A stretch of 64,000 bases of DNA, taken from Coprinellus micaceus (lineage: Eukaryota; Basidiomycota; Agaricomycetes; Agaricales; Psathyrellaceae). The position numbers and the translations under genes were made by a program. Location: positions 1,674,001 through 1,738,000 of the forward strand of contig OX596336.1 in NCBI GenBank assembly GCA_951394405.1. Reading direction: 5' to 3'. The notes below the pieces were generated by a model, which did no database searches, was not told the DNA's origin, and worked only from the letters and a program-made list of their open reading frames with translations. Below, one piece after another: positions 1-12,300 of the stretch. How positions within the stretch are numbered: the stretch's first letter is position 1; every line of letters starts with the position of its first letter.

Positions 1-399
1 ACCTGCAGACAAAGAGAGGACGAGTGGGATTGGAGAACCCTCGAGGTGCTGAATTCACTTACCCATCTCAGTATCGACGTATATCACCCGGACCCCGCTC
101 ACGTCGCCAGTGAGGTTGTCCGTTGCTGCCCTGACGGGTTATGTGTCCTCATTATATGCATCTCTTGCGGTGTCCTTGTATCACACGAAGCTCGCGACAA
201 CGTCCTGTCGTTGGTCAGGGGGGATGTTGATCCTCGTGTTGTTGTCGCTTCCTTCAGGAATAACTTGGACGCCCTCGAGTTCAACTTCAGATTATCATTC
301 AAGGAGCTTTTGCACGGTTGGAAAAGACCCTCAAAAGGTAGCAAATTATGGGCGGTAGCAGATCAGGTGGTCAAGGAGCGTCGAACAAGGCTTTCTGAG
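1..399 (+). CDS. F-box-like protein, 3' part (5' end outside window)
   Basis: Frame 1 is open from the first base and gives 133 residues before a GT donor at 400 (CTGAG|gtgagt). The protein is clearly paralogous to the complete gene at 18984-20020 in this window. Both share the pattern DEWDW...LTHLS(I/V)DVY, then a segment ending GNKLW/SKLW plus NERR/KERR, and both have a phase-0 intron directly after a Ser-Glu pair. The complete copy starts with an F-box-like N-terminus, so this copy probably does too. Such proteins usually recruit substrates to SCF ubiquitin ligases; that role is inferred. The last exon was not placed with certainty. Reading through the donor gives a stop at 439-441. Bases 442-887 hold no other gene that I can see. 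Confidence 0.7.
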
Positions 400-887
400 G
401 TGAGTTTCCTTTCATCCGCGCTGGAATCATGCAGAGGGTAACAACGACGTTAGGAAACAGTGCCCTACTAGCTATCCGCTACCGCACTCCGTATCCAGCC
501 AGTCGCGCGATCCGCTGTGAGCTGGAGGTTGGTCCCACCATTTCGAGGCACGCCAGGAGGAGACGGTCCTAAGACAGGGAAAAGTAATTGGAAGTCATCC
601 TTGAGGACACACCACTCTGCACCGCAACATATTTTTCTCTCCAAATACGCCATGCGGACCGACAGAACTGCTTGCGGGTATCGTCGGGACACTAATGGTC
701 GCTAAGACTCGACCAAACCTCCAAGTTTCTTCATGAGGGATAAATCTATCTTCTGTATCAATTAATGGATCACGACACGCAGCGTCGCTCCGCCCAGTTG
801 GACACTCTATTGATGCCGACGAGCTCTAGTTACTATTAGGAACGCACTGTAAAGTAAACGGTAGCACAACTGAACCACCCACCCCGC

Positions 888-3750
888 CTACAAATCTGGC
901 CCAAAATGTAACACGCCCTCTCCACCCAACACCGAACTGAAGTTGCTCGCCGAATACACATCTTTCAAATGCGCACTAACCGGGTCGACCACGTTCTTCA
1001 AGGCCCCCAACATCGCGTTGGCGGTGACCTGAAGACTCCACCACGAGACTGTTTTCATACGGCGGCGGTTCATTGCAGCTTGCGAGACGTGGTGTGCGAG
1101 GGCTTCGTAGACTTCGACGGAGACTTCGTCCATGAGCCCCGTTTCCCACATCGTCCAGGACCCGTCGAAATCGGAGAGGTCTTTCACGATGCGGCAGTGG
1201 ATGGGGATAAGGGTGCGGTTGGCGCTAGTACAAGAGGTCAGAAGTGAGTGGAAGTGCAAATGGGAAGAGGGTCCTCGAGACGTACTTCATGAAAGCAACA
1301 ATCGGTCTAACAAGTGCGTTGTTCACATAGCTTAGGTCATTCGTCCAGATGGGTACCGCAGCCTTGAGATCCCTAAACCTGAGATCGATATCCACCACCA
1401 CCTTCGCTTTCTCGTCCTGGTTGTTAACCAGCCCACTCTCGAGGCTCGGGCTGCTGAGAGGTGGCTTCGCTAACTCCCTATGCGCCGGAATCCTCCTCTT
1501 CCTCTCCTCCTCAGAAAGGCCTTGGTTGGCAATAGAAGTAGAGATAGCGTCCGCGATCTCCTCTAGGATCGCGTTGAGGGCAAGTTCGTGGTCTTCGTCG
1601 CGAGGGAACTTGATATCCAGGACTGCATCGACTTTGCCGGAGGTTATCCATGAGATAGGACCTTCCATAGTCGACGAATTCTGGATATGGTCGATATTCA
1701 CTCCGTCAATGCGGATACGGGACATAATCCCCCAATCCCCATCCTGAACGTCCTTCTCCGTGCTCCTGCCAATACTCTGCGGCCTGTGCAAGCTGAAAAG
1801 ACAGTTGTCGAACTGCCCTACGATGTTCTCGGCTCGAATGACGTCGTAAAACATCCACCGCTTGCGGAAGGTGCGGATGTCTGCCCGGAAAATCGACGCG
1901 GTGTATGGTCGGAAGTCGCCTGGGTTGTACACAGTGCAAAGTACGTCTTCGAGCTGGAGATTCTCGAGTTCAAAGGAGCCAGATTGGTATTGATGTCGGA
2001 AAGCCGCTGGGTCAAGTGGGTTGTCTGGGTCCCAGAACACGTTCCTTCGGTCTGTACATGCGGTCAGTGCAAGCTTGGGATAAGGGAACGTGCTACCCAC
2101 CAACAACACCACGAACACCCTTCACAACCGCGTCTTCGACAAGCCCCCTCCCATCAAACCACCGCTTCAGCGAAAGTGTCACGTCCACCGAATCAATCAT
2201 CAAGTCAAACATTGTGTAATTCGTATCCTCCTCCTCCAGCGCGAGGTACCCATCCTCGTCCTCCTCCCCGACGCGGTGGTACGCAGGGTGGTTGCTCACG
2301 TCATACCCCACGCCCGCGTGCATATGCTCGTGACGTATTACATTCCTCCTCGCAGCGGGGTCGGAGTCTGGGCGACGCGAGACATACACGTTCTTGAAAG
2401 AGAGGCGCGAGTCTTTCCACTTGGGCACAATCGCGGACTCGAAGATAATGGTAATCCCTGTCTCGGAGGTGAGGTAGTCGCTGATGGCTCTAGCGACGTA
2501 GTCTGCACGAGAGTGAGAGTCTGTGGGGTCTAGACTGGAGAGGACTCACGTTGGAGACGCAGACTATTCGCCACTGCGAATACGACCGAAAAAAACGTCG
2601 TCCTAATAGCACGTTGAGGCTCATCCCAAGAACTTCCGAGTACTACTCACGTTCCAACGAAAATCCATAGCGCCTGGCTCATCAGGAACCAGGTCACGAA
2701 GGCGGAGATGTCATCGGCGTTGAACCTGCGGAATGACTTTATAGTGAACCACTTGAAGCGTATACGGAGCCGCTCCCAGAACCCCGTCGCTACGTTCAGA
2801 AAGTCGTCCTTGGTCGGTCGGTGGGGGTGAGGAAGCGAGAGGGCAAGGCGCCGAAAGAAGGCTGAGTAGTTTTGTAGGTTATGGGGCGCTTCTGGCGGTG
2901 GTGAGGGCGGTGACTCGCCACCTGGGTCGTCGTGGCCTGGCTTGGATGTTGCATGCTCGCCATCCTTGCTGTCGCCGTGGTAGTGCTGCCCAGAACCAGT
3001 CGCGTGCTGCTTCCCGCACGAGCACTGGAACGTCCGGCAGCCAAACTTCGTCACTGGGCCGATATCCACCCTCCACCTCATGAAACTCCTCCCCGACGCT
3101 GCCCCCACTCTCTTCGCCTGTATCCCCGCCCTAACAGTTGTTGTCGTGTGCGCCTGTCTAAAAAAAATTCGGATGACACTGTACCGGTCGAACGCGTCTG
3201 TTCTGGACATGGAAGTCTGGGTTCTGAGCGAAAGCAGACGCCCGCATTTTTGGCCGACCTTGCCCAAGGTCGCCGCCATCGTGGCGAGGGGGAGAAGGGG
3301 TTGGGCCCGCTGAGTCTGAGGGGTGTGAGGAAGACTCGAAGTGTTGCCGTCCAGAATCGTGTTTCGCGTGCCTAGGTTGCCGACGGAGCTCCCAAATGCG
3401 GTACGGACGTATTTGTTCCCGCCTCGCGCCCCTATCCCGCTGGTACAGAAGCCCTTCGGCGGCTCAAGCTCATGAGAGGTGCAAAGACAGCCAATATTTG
3501 ACACATAGGGGGCTATGAGAGACATGGTACAAATGATACTAGGACGAGTGGAATAAGTTACACGAGAAATATGTACAACGAACAGGACGCCTTGACCGCA
3601 CTGGCGCTGCGTCCGGAATCGGTGAAGTGGCCCCTTGAAGGGAGTAATGATGCATGACGGGGTCTTGGAAAATGTCTGGCCAATGGTGAGGGGGTGAGGA
3701 AAGATGATGAGGCTCTTGTTCATGCCTGGGCCATCGACGATGCTTTCCAT
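888..3750 (-). CDS. MDM31: Mdm31/Mdm32-family mitochondrial inner membrane protein
   Basis: This multi-exon gene encodes an Mdm31/Mdm32-type protein. In yeast these inner-membrane proteins are needed for mitochondrial morphology, distribution and nucleoid stability. Diagnostic stretches are a basic segment followed by RRFNADDISAFVTWFLMSQ and a hydrophobic helix, then SVDVTLSLKRWFDGRGLVED followed by VRGVV, a long central part with NVFWDPDNPLDP, and a C-terminal part ending HFGPDL with the stop at 888-890. The first TM exon ends near 2651 (FVGT|gtgagt) and the next exon continues TTFFSVVFAVANSLRLQ to a donor near 2549. The N-terminus is basic and Cys/Gly/His-rich, as expected for a presequence, but the true start is uncertain: 3750, or an internal Met such as the one in MAATLGKVGQ. 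It converges with the F-box-like fragment. Confidence 0.85.
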
Positions 3751-3797
3751 TTATCGCACTGGATGGTAATGATACTCGAGAAGCTAATCCCATTCAT

Positions 3798-4535
3798 TCA
3801 GCATGCAAGCAAGAATAGCAAGGCGGTATATGCATACCTCTGCGTGAGCTTCCGTATCCGACATACGGCGCATTCGAAGCCTTCATGGCAACCGCAAGGT
3901 CCTGATAATGTTATTTGGGCGGGGCGAGATTTTGAATTTGGCACTGGTGATGGAGGTAGGGGTTGAGGAGCTGGTAGAGTGATTTGTTGCAGACTGGGCT
4001 TCATGACCGGCCTAAACCTGGGAGACATCTTCCGTTTTTCAATACGCCCTTCAAAGACCCGCCTCTTCTTCTGTGCGACCACAGCCGCGCCCGCTCGTTC
4101 GCCAACACGGGCCATTGGCGATGGCGGGGTATTGATATTCTCGGGGCGGCTCTCACAGAGAAGTCGTCGCGCACTTTCTTGCATTGAAAGTGCATGCCTC
4201 GCCTGTGGTACGCGTTCCGACGTAGTAGGGGTTGGCGTCACAGGCAAAGCGTCTGAAGCAACCGAAGTGAAACACGCGAGCTTATCACGGTTTTCAACTT
4301 GTGCGGCTGCGGCCTTGCGCTTGAGCACGTAGGATTTTGCGCTGGGTCGAATGATAATTCGGCCTCTTGTGCTGCGTTGGCGAAATAAGCTTTCCCCAGG
4401 GAGCTTAATTAGGCTGTGGAAGACTACGCACTTGGGGTCGAGATTTATGGAGGTGGAGTTGAGCTCTCGAACCCTCGTTGATAGGCTGAACAACTCCTCG
4501 TTGGTTGTGAGCAGGGCGTCTGGCATTGGTCGCAT
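3798..4535 (-). CDS. Hypothetical protein, 245 aa
   Basis: I do not recognise this protein. It is a single open frame starting MRPMPDALL. It is basic and Pro/Ser-rich in the middle, carries a KKRRVFEGRIEKRK basic patch that could act as a nuclear localisation signal, and ends with a Cys cluster (CGCHEGFECAVC) followed by a short hydrophobic tail. A TATATAAA sequence lies at 4702-4709 on the same strand, about 170 bases upstream of the ATG, which modestly supports expression. The gene lies upstream of MDM31 in the same direction with under 50 bases between them, so it could also be part of a longer 5' region of that transcript. No function is assigned. Confidence 0.4.
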   Translation of the reverse strand: MRPMPDALLTTNEELFSLSTRVRELNSTSINLDPKCVVFHSLIKLPGESLFRQRSTRGRIIIRPSAKSYVLKRKAAAAQVENRDKLACFTSVASDALPVTPTPTTSERVPQARHALSMQESARRLLCESRPENINTPPSPMARVGERAGAAVVAQKKRRVFEGRIEKRKMSPRFRPVMKPSLQQITLPAPQPLPPSPVPNSKSRPAQITLSGPCGCHEGFECAVCRIRKLTQRYAYTALLFLLAC

Positions 4536-4701
4536 TTGGGCTACTGGGCGAATTTACAATTGGTCTGTACAGGGTTTGGTGAGTACTTCCCGCCCAGGCT
4601 TCCAAATGCGATAGCTCACTTACATAGAAGCTGGGGGAACCTGCCAGGCAGAGTGGGGAAGGGATGGATGGACCAGTACCTGTCAGCCACGCAGTGGCCA
4701 T

Positions 4702-4709
4702 TTATATAC
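4702..4709 (-). promoter_or_regulatory. TATA-like box upstream of the 245-aa hypothetical gene
   Basis: Read on the minus strand the sequence is TATATAAA followed by TGGCC. It lies about 170 bases before the ATG at 4535. A spacing like this is compatible with a fungal core promoter with a long leader. It is a motif match only. Confidence 0.3.
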
Positions 4710-6856
4710 CTCCAGAAAAGAACCCTGCAAGGCGGGGCCGTTGGGCCCAACCAGCAATGTCCCCATTAATTACATGTATGTAGATCTGGAGGTAGGAAGG
4801 GTTCCTGAATTGGCAAGAGTCTGTGACAGGGTCGCGTCCGGTCGTCACATCCCTTTCGAAGTGCATCCGTGTCGGGCATCTGCTCTCGTTCTTCACTGTT
4901 CCACCTCTTCTCTTCCTGCCTTGAGGTTGACGCGACTGATTATCGATTACTTAGAATCCCAAAGAGCACAAAAAGCTAGCCCATTTCAGGGTACCTCTAA
5001 AGCCTCTCTACCTGAGCTGGAAACCGTGACAGCGTTCCCCCAAATCCCTGGAAACCTTTGTCCTTGACCTACTCGGGCCGCGCGCGGTATCAAGTCGAAA
5101 CCAAGCGCGAGGAGCGATGGGGTGTGCGGGCATGCGAGCATGACAGCGAAAATTGGCGCAAAATGCACTTTTTTTAGGCTAAGGTCATTTGGGGAATTAT
5201 TATTCCAGTTCCACTGATGACCCTGCAGGTTCATGTATCGATGACATAGGAAGGGGTCGTCTTTCAGCGGCGCCCCTGCATTCAAAGCGCCCGATGCTCC
5301 CAGAGGCACCCCAATGGGTGTCATGGGCGGCTCTTGCGGATCCACTCAATTGCACGCTACCGATTTTCTCCTGGTGCTGTGGACTCGCATCATGTGGAGG
5401 CTGAATAGGTGGGAGATACCTGAACCGAGAGGGGAAACAGCAAATAAATCAAACGGGATGGAAAGTGGGGTGGGTGCCTGACTTGGTGGCTATCTCCCTC
5501 CTCACCCTTCTGCTAATAAGCTCAAGGTTTGCGGCTTCTCCCGCTCCTCGTTTATGTTATTTCGAATTCACCGTGGTCACAGGATAGCTTAAGCGGCCAG
5601 CCTAGGCAAATCGTGCACCGCAATTCACCTCAAATGAAGTCAAGTGGTATCGGATAGCTGATAACACGAACGCGATCCATTTACGTATGCCGGCATCCCT
5701 CAGGGCCCACTATGCTCAAAGCCAAGGTTCGAATTCCGCTGGGCAAACCGGATCCATCGACCCTGCATTTGCCCTGCATGTCCGGAACATGCTGTCTCAA
5801 AGGCTCTTTCTCGACCCGGGTACAAAGAAAACGTTACAGAAACGTGGGTCCAGCAAGGCAGCGGCAGACACAAAGATTGAAGCTGACAAGTAGCCGACGC
5901 TGCGTGCGACGCCGGTATTCTCTTTATCTAATCTCCTTCTCCTTCTCGCCATCTCCTCGTTTCTCGGGCTTAATCCCACCTGACCTCAAGGTCTTCATCC
6001 CCGTTGACATCCATTTCGGCGATGGTTCTAGGGTTCACAAAGAGGTTTCGTTATCAGTTCCTCATCTCGGGTTTGCATGAAACGGTCGCTTGCAGACGAT
6101 CGCGGTTCCAGGGCGGTGGGTTGCCTCGCCTTGCTACACTCATGGCCTATCGCCAGAGAGCTATGACGACCCTGATAAATCGCAGCCTTTGATGCTACAC
6201 CAGTAAGTAGCCGTCGCAACAAGCTTCTGAATCACCTGCCCCATCAACACCTGCCCAGGGATCCGCCTTGCCCTAGGGCAACCCCGACTATATCGCTTCA
6301 CATTAGGTTCCTGACCTCGAGGCTAAGAAAAAGGGCTCAGGCTTAGGGTCCACGCACCCTGCTCAGCCTGCGTCTTCGAATCACCTTACGTTTAAACCAC
6401 TTCCTGCGAGCTGGACGAGTTTAAGCGCCCGCGGTTTCCAGCGCTAAACAGACCATCATCGGCATCGTCATCCTACCCATCGCAGCGAGGATCACTACGA
6501 TCAGTCTTCCCCGCGGTTTGCGGTTATTTTTGGCGCTTTGCTGCCTGGACGACTCAGAACCCTCTTATCCAATTTGACGGGTCGTGAGCGGTGAGGTGAC
6601 GACAATATGAGACATCCGATTCTCGTAGGCAGGGGCTACCCCGGGTGCCATTTAAATACCCCTCGACGAGCCCGCTGGATGTGAAGTGGTCTGTTCATAA
6701 TCGTCACCCATCCCGCTACAGCCTACGTGTCGTGAAGGCCACCTACTTTTTAAGGTACGTTCTTCAAGAGCACACTCTATTCACAAGGAGATTGTGACAT
6801 ATTCTCCGTAGCAATACAACTCGCGTGAATCAACCCCTTCTAATTAACACCTCAAA
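4710..6856. other. Gene-poor 2.1-kb interval
   Basis: I see no convincing gene. Several 60-120-codon open frames occur on both strands, but none matches a family I know or links through good splice sites. The right end must contain the promoter of the gene at 6857. That end has a TAAGCGCCC motif at 6422-6430 (see findings), a TTTAAATA-like element near 6653, and pyrimidine-rich sequence before the ATG. Confidence 0.5.
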
Positions 6857-7245
6857 ATGGTCAAGCAAGGTACGCCTTCACTCGTCACATTCCGCCAAAG
6901 TCCGAGCAATCTCTCAGCCCCGCTCACCGGCTTATAGCTGACACCATCTGGGACATGCAACCCATCGAAGTCCCCATCCGATCCTCAGGCAAACGCGCCT
7001 CGGCTCGCAACCCTTATGTGGCCTGTAAAGGGTGCAGCGAGTTCATCGAGGTTGAGCCCAAAGCCGCAAGAAAACTCGAACTCGGCGATTTTCAGTTGCT
7101 GGAGAACAAGGACCATTGGCACGACGAGTGCTTCAACGAGTATGCCGAGAGGGAGAGTGGGCAGGTAGACGTGTTGGAGAGGAAACAGGCGACGGTGGAC
7201 GAGGCGGCGAAGGACGCTCTGGAGAAGGGGACTGTGAAACACTGA
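6857..7245 (+). CDS. Small protein with CxxC...HxxC motif, 106 aa
   Basis: There are two exons, 6857-6869 (ATGGTCAAGCAAG|gtacgc) and 6938-7245 (tatag|CTGACACC). They sum to 321 nt and give MVKQADTIWDMQPIEV... with 106 residues. The middle has CKGCSEF and, about 35 residues later, HWHDECFNEY. This spacing resembles one zinc-binding half of a LIM or PARP-like zinc finger and could bind one Zn ion through C-C-H-C; that is inferred from spacing only. The tail is acidic and Lys-rich, possibly helical. The 13-nt first exon makes the gene easy to miss; an annotation starting at the Met at 6955 would lose 11 residues. The function is unknown. Confidence 0.75.
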
Positions 7246-7376
7246 CAAGAGATGCATGGCGCGAAGGAGTGTGTATATTTGGCTGGGGAATGGGTATACT
7301 TCTATCGAACAAATGTCCAATAAATAGGTCGTAAATTTCATCAGGTTCGAGCCAGGGCCAAAGTCTCGACGAATAC

Positions 7377-8372
7377 TTAGAAAGAGAACTTGGAGGTGAC
7401 GGTCAGGAGCTTGACGACTCCATCGGTAGCGATCCCTGCAGCAAACGTGTTACTTTCTACACGGGGTAAGCGACCAAAAGAAAGGTGACATACCATGGTT
7501 AACACCTTGAGCACCAGCAGCCATCAATCCAGGGATAGTCTGGACCGTCGTGGTGTACTTCCTGAAGAATGGGAAGCCAAGCTTCTTCTCCCCTACAGCC
7601 TCTGACACAAATTTATCTCTGCCGATGTTGTAGCCGTCGGGGACGATGGCATGGTGGTCTGCGAGGTCCTTCTCTTGCGATACACTAGAAGCAGCTGTGT
7701 GAGCGTGCTTGGTAAGAAGTTTGGAGTGGAAGGTCACCTACGCGAGGAAGAGGGCACCGCTATTGGCGTTTGGTCCATCCTGAACGTAGGTTCTACAGCA
7801 TGGAAGCATTAATTAGTTGTAGCCCAAAGACACGAGGGGGAAATGCTAGTGTGTACCGCATGTGGTTGCCTCCTGTCAAGCTCTGAAGGCAAGTTCCGAG
7901 AATTGGGATGTTGAAATGCTCCCGCAAGACCTCCTGCGACACACAGTTGTAGTCAGCATCTGTAGGACAATGCGAGGCGGGCAACCCACTCGTTCATCCT
8001 TGGGACCGTTTCCATCGCCCAGGTTAGCTGGCTGACGGGCGCCTTGGTGTTGTCCGAAGCATTCCATCGAGTAACCAACCGCGCGGACGTAGTTCAAGAA
8101 CCCATCCTTCGTGAGAACGTCTGAGGAGCTCTTTCCTGAGATAATAACCTGCTCCACGGTGAGCCGTGTCGTTTCTCCTGTAAAGAGTTGCTCCGACTTA
8201 CGTTGAGCGGTTCACCCAACCCCGCCCCTCCAGATTGGTTGAGCATGGAACCTCCGGCGGTACGAGGGTCATAGTAATCGACCGACCCGGCTCTCTTGGA
8301 AAAAAGAGGAAGTCCCAAGGCAAATGAGACAGAGTACAAGAGAGGAAGGGCAGAAAGGAATGTGAAGCGCAT
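7377..8372 (-). CDS. Secreted basidiomycete orphan-family protein
   Basis: The start MRFTFLSALPLLYSVSFALG is a clear signal peptide, followed by a GGSMLNQSGGAGLGEPLNV segment. At least five short introns link the exons: one begins near 8200 (donor after PLNV), and the last exon, 7377-7435, encodes GIATDGVVKLLTVTSKFSF and stop. Recognisable blocks are VIISGKSS, DGFLNYVRAVGYSMECFG, ANLGDGNG, GTCLQSLTGGNHMR, SGALFLA, ADHHAIVPDGYNIGRD and GVNHG. From memory these define a conserved secreted family of unknown function in Agaricomycetes. Two conserved Cys (ECFG and GTCL) could form a disulfide. A TATATAA element near 8503 precedes the ATG by about 130 bases. The role is unknown; surface or effector-like functions are possible but unsupported here. 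Confidence 0.75.
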
Positions 8373-9330
8373 GGTCAGATGCCTGGGGGTGGGGGCTGCT
8401 CAATAAAAGAACGAGAGGCGCACTGGGGGGCAGTGAGAGAGGCCTGCGGATGGAAACGAGGGAGCCTACCGTCCTCCCCGAGATGACCTTGCGTTATATA
8501 CCCCTGCCTACGACCTCAAACCAGGTGAAAGCATGATTGGTGGTATCCAGGGCGTATGGCATGTGGTGGCGAGGTTCGGGCAATATGAAGCTCGCTCTGC
8601 ACATGGCCGGCGAAGCTGGAAATTCCTCAGCGGGCGATAGCATATCGCATCAGCGCGCTTTATAGCTCGTTTTTCCCAGAGAGAAGGGAACAAAAGCTGG
8701 TTCTATCTTGGAATGAAGCTGGAATGCAGTCACCAGGTACAGCACTGGCCGTGACAGTGTTGGAAGGGGCTGGTGGGACTGGGGATTCGCGGTCGCCAGG
8801 TATAGCTGATGTCGCATGGTTCGTTGGAAGAAGCTCAGAAGAAGCCAATTCAAAGCCTTATCAAGACCTTTCAGCGTCTGTATAACGGAATCAACAGGAT
8901 CGGTGCCGGGGTCGCGGGACGGAGGTCGTGGTCGCTGTGCAAGGCGATGACAAGAGCGGAGATAGACCCCGGCTGCGAGGCACTTGAATGTGTGCCCTGG
9001 GCGTGATTTGCCCAGATCTGCACTTGTCTTTGAGACTTCGATCCAGACAAAGGACCCTTCAACCTGTTCTTCGCATATCTAGTGCCTTTTGAATGCTCTG
9101 CCTCTTTGCTCTCTCCCCCATCGTCCTCGACCATACTCGCATCTGGCGGCTGACCAGGCTACAGATTTGCGGCTGACTGACATTGCAACCGAGCCTGGCT
9201 GCGTAATCACGGCAGCAACAACAAAACCACAGATGTAGGCGCCAACAGCTTTTGACTCTTGACCACCACATTCCCATCGATTTGGCTGACAACTTGCATT
9301 TTTTCACAGAAACACCTCCACTAGACCGAG
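8373..9330. promoter_or_regulatory. Divergent promoter region
   Basis: These 0.95 kb separate the secreted-protein gene (minus) from the 1,240-aa gene (plus) and should contain both promoters. A TATATAA element on the minus strand near 8503 points to the secreted-protein gene. The right end is pyrimidine-rich before the ATG at 9331. I see no gene inside; the short ORFs on the minus strand have no coding character. Confidence 0.5.
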
Positions 9331-12300
9331 ATGGCTGAAGGTTCGACGAGCCATGGCCTCTTCGGCAACCTGAGAGCGTCTCAGACAAATTCCATCCCGC
9401 CGCCCCCGTCTTTGACCGGGTTCTCCTTCCAGACCATCGGGAGGCAACCCGAGCTTCTCAAGCGTATCAACGATGCTGCTCCTGGTTCGAACGGAACGGA
9501 GCAGTACGATTTCTCGCCCTCGCCCTCGCCCGACCTGGAAGAACAGCTCTTGAGGCCCACCGAATCTTCTCCTGGTGACTCCGACGCTCAACAGCATCCA
9601 CCGGCGAGAAGAAACCGATTGCTCGATGCTCTAGCGCCCGACGCCGATGTCGAGATGGACGATATGGTCGATGATGTCAATCTCAATGTCGGGGCTAGTC
9701 CGGGCCCAAAACAAATGGCTTCTTCGATCCCCTTAATTTCGCGGCTTCACTCTGGATCAACTTCAACAGCGTCCCAGCCTTCCCATGGCACTCGCAACAC
9801 TTCCTCTCAGCCTGATTCAGGTTTGGACGAGAACAAGGCGGCGAAAAATGCATCGGCTAAACAAGGGACCGCCGTGCATCAGGCCAGGCCGGGATCCACC
9901 CTCGGCAGCACCTCCTCCGTCTCCGCCTTTTCTGCTCGACCGACTCACCACCTTTCCGTTCCGCCAACCCCTCCCCCGGGAGTCGACGGGCCGTCGGGGT
10001 CATCGGCTCCAAGGACTGTCACGCCTTACGATTCCATTCGTGCAGTCCAAACTCGGCTTCAGTCTCTCCTCGATACATGCCTCGCCGGCTCTGAGGATTT
10101 CAATGCAATCCGCGAACTCGCCCAAGTAGCGAAGGTCGAATCTACCTCTGTCTCCATTGCTTCTCAGAAGGCTGTTAGTCTCGCCCAGAAGGCACTCGCT
10201 GCTGCACAGGAGGCTATGTCCGCCTCCCAAGACTGTGTAAAGGTCTCCCACGCTGCCAAGGCGCGTTGGGAGGCTGCCATCCAAGGATGCGAAAAGTTTA
10301 TGGAGCAACGTTCTTCGAAAATCAAGCATCAGCAGGACGCATTCAAGAAGGAGTTAGCTTCTCTCGGAGAGACAATCAAGTCACTTGAAGAAGCGGATCG
10401 AAAGTGTGCAGCTCAGAGGGAGGCCGATCGAAAGGCTCTCGAACAGCACCAAACTCAACGAGCTGATGCCACCGCCGCCCTTCAGCAAACCACCCCAGCC
10501 CCAGCCCCAGCTCCGGGCACCTCGTCGTCTTCGTCCGCCCCTGGCACTGCTCCCAATGCCGACCGGGCTCCCACTCATCCTGTGCAAACCCCCGTGCCTA
10601 TCGCCGAACAACATGATGATAATGCCCGCCACTATGTGCTCGCCGACGAGTTCGATCGTCTCAGGCGCGAGGTCGAGGAGCTGCGAAATTTCGCGCAGGA
10701 TCGAAATCGGAACGACGCAGCTAAGCAAGACGAAGAGTGCGAGAAGAACTTGTCCCCGGAACAACACCAACAGCAGGAGGGATCCAAGCAGCAACCCCAA
10801 CACGCGAAGCAGGAATCTGAACAAAAGGAACAAACAACTCGACCTCCACCCGGACAGCTCCAATCCGTCCTCGTTCCTCCGGTTCCTCCTCTACCTCACC
10901 GAAAGCCTCAACAGGCGTCGCAGCTCGCCAAGCCAGCCACCGACCCCCAGACTCTCGAGCAGGAGTTGAAGGAAAAGCTGAAATCTCACAAGAAACCGAG
11001 CATTTCCACTTCCAGCTCCAGCCGTACATCCGCCGCCGGTCCTTGCGCTCCAACTCTTCTTCAGAACGGTCACATGCGTACCGGATCTCAGCAAAGTCGC
11101 GTCGCGTCAAGTGCCTCCCTCCCGAACTTTAAGCAGGAAACGAAGGACCCGAAGGCAGCTCCTATGAAAGTCAAGAAGGAGGAGGAGGAAGAGAGAATCC
11201 CTACAGCATCGGCTCGGCCTCCCGCCCCCCCTTTGCCGCACCGCAAAGCCCCTTCAACGTCGTCGATGCAACTCGAGTATCCGCCTTCGTCAATCTCGCC
11301 GTCAACGTCCCTCCCAGTTCAGCCTCGACCTCCCAACCCTCCACCTCTACGCATCCCTCAGAGGGGTATCGTTCCATCGCCAATGAGGAATCGAGTGGCA
11401 TCGGGCGCAGAATCTGAGGACTCCCCCATTCATATTCACCGCCAAGGCTCGGATCCTGGGAACCTCCCTATTATCTTTCCAAGTTCGACTTCGCTTACTT
11501 TGGAAACGCCCCCTCATTCAGCAACCAGCCTCAGCTCCATGGCATCAGCACCCTTTTCAGCCGGTGGCGTTAAATCTGAGCCTGTTGAAGGCAAGGTTCC
11601 ACCTCCGGTTGCCCGAGTTGCCGCCCCTGCACCTCCTCCCATCCAGATACCGCCGCAACAATCAGTCGCACACCCTCCGATTGCTACGCTCTCAGCGGGC
11701 CCATCACCTGTCGAGAGCTCGGCCAGCTCCTCCGTTTCGACTTCTGCCTCTCTCTTTGCCAATGCCAACCAGCACCCTGCGAAGAAGAACAATGGCAAGG
11801 GTAAAGCACACCGTGTCACCAGCTCCATGTCCAGCGTCTCTCGCCCTCCTCCATCCGCCCACCTTCCTCCCAGGCCCATCGACAGACCTGGTCCCATTCC
11901 AACAAAACAAAACAATCAACCTCCTCCAGCTCAGTCAAACAGCGTCCCTCCTTCCCCCATAAATACCGTAGCGATTCCTACACAACCCCGATCGCAACCT
12001 CAGACCCCAACGTCCGCTTCTCGCCCCCCTCTTCCTCGTGACGCTGGAAACGATCCTAGGAGGCCGGGACAGCCCTCGTTCCGTCCGCCCCTAACCAACT
12101 CGGACCGCAGCTATGTGCCTACTCGCTCGCCTCCGAGCCCTCCACCCGCCAATCACCGTTCTCGTTCTCCTGTGGGACGCCCGCGTAACGCCTCGCGCTT
12201 GCAGCCCCGTGGCGACCACTACTCTCCAGGCCCTGTACGTGGTGGTCGCAGGCGGAGCGCTTCACTTCCTCGACGCAGCTCGCCAACCCACTCCCGATCC

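Noticed and set aside
5720..5740. Possible tRNA B-box (GGTTCGAATTCC)
   Set aside because: It is not an exact B-box, and no A-box or cloverleaf could be folded around it by eye.
10381..10863. Leu-rich minus-strand frame resembling a membrane protein
   Set aside because: It is antisense to Gln/Glu-codon-rich coding sequence, which creates artificial Leu runs.
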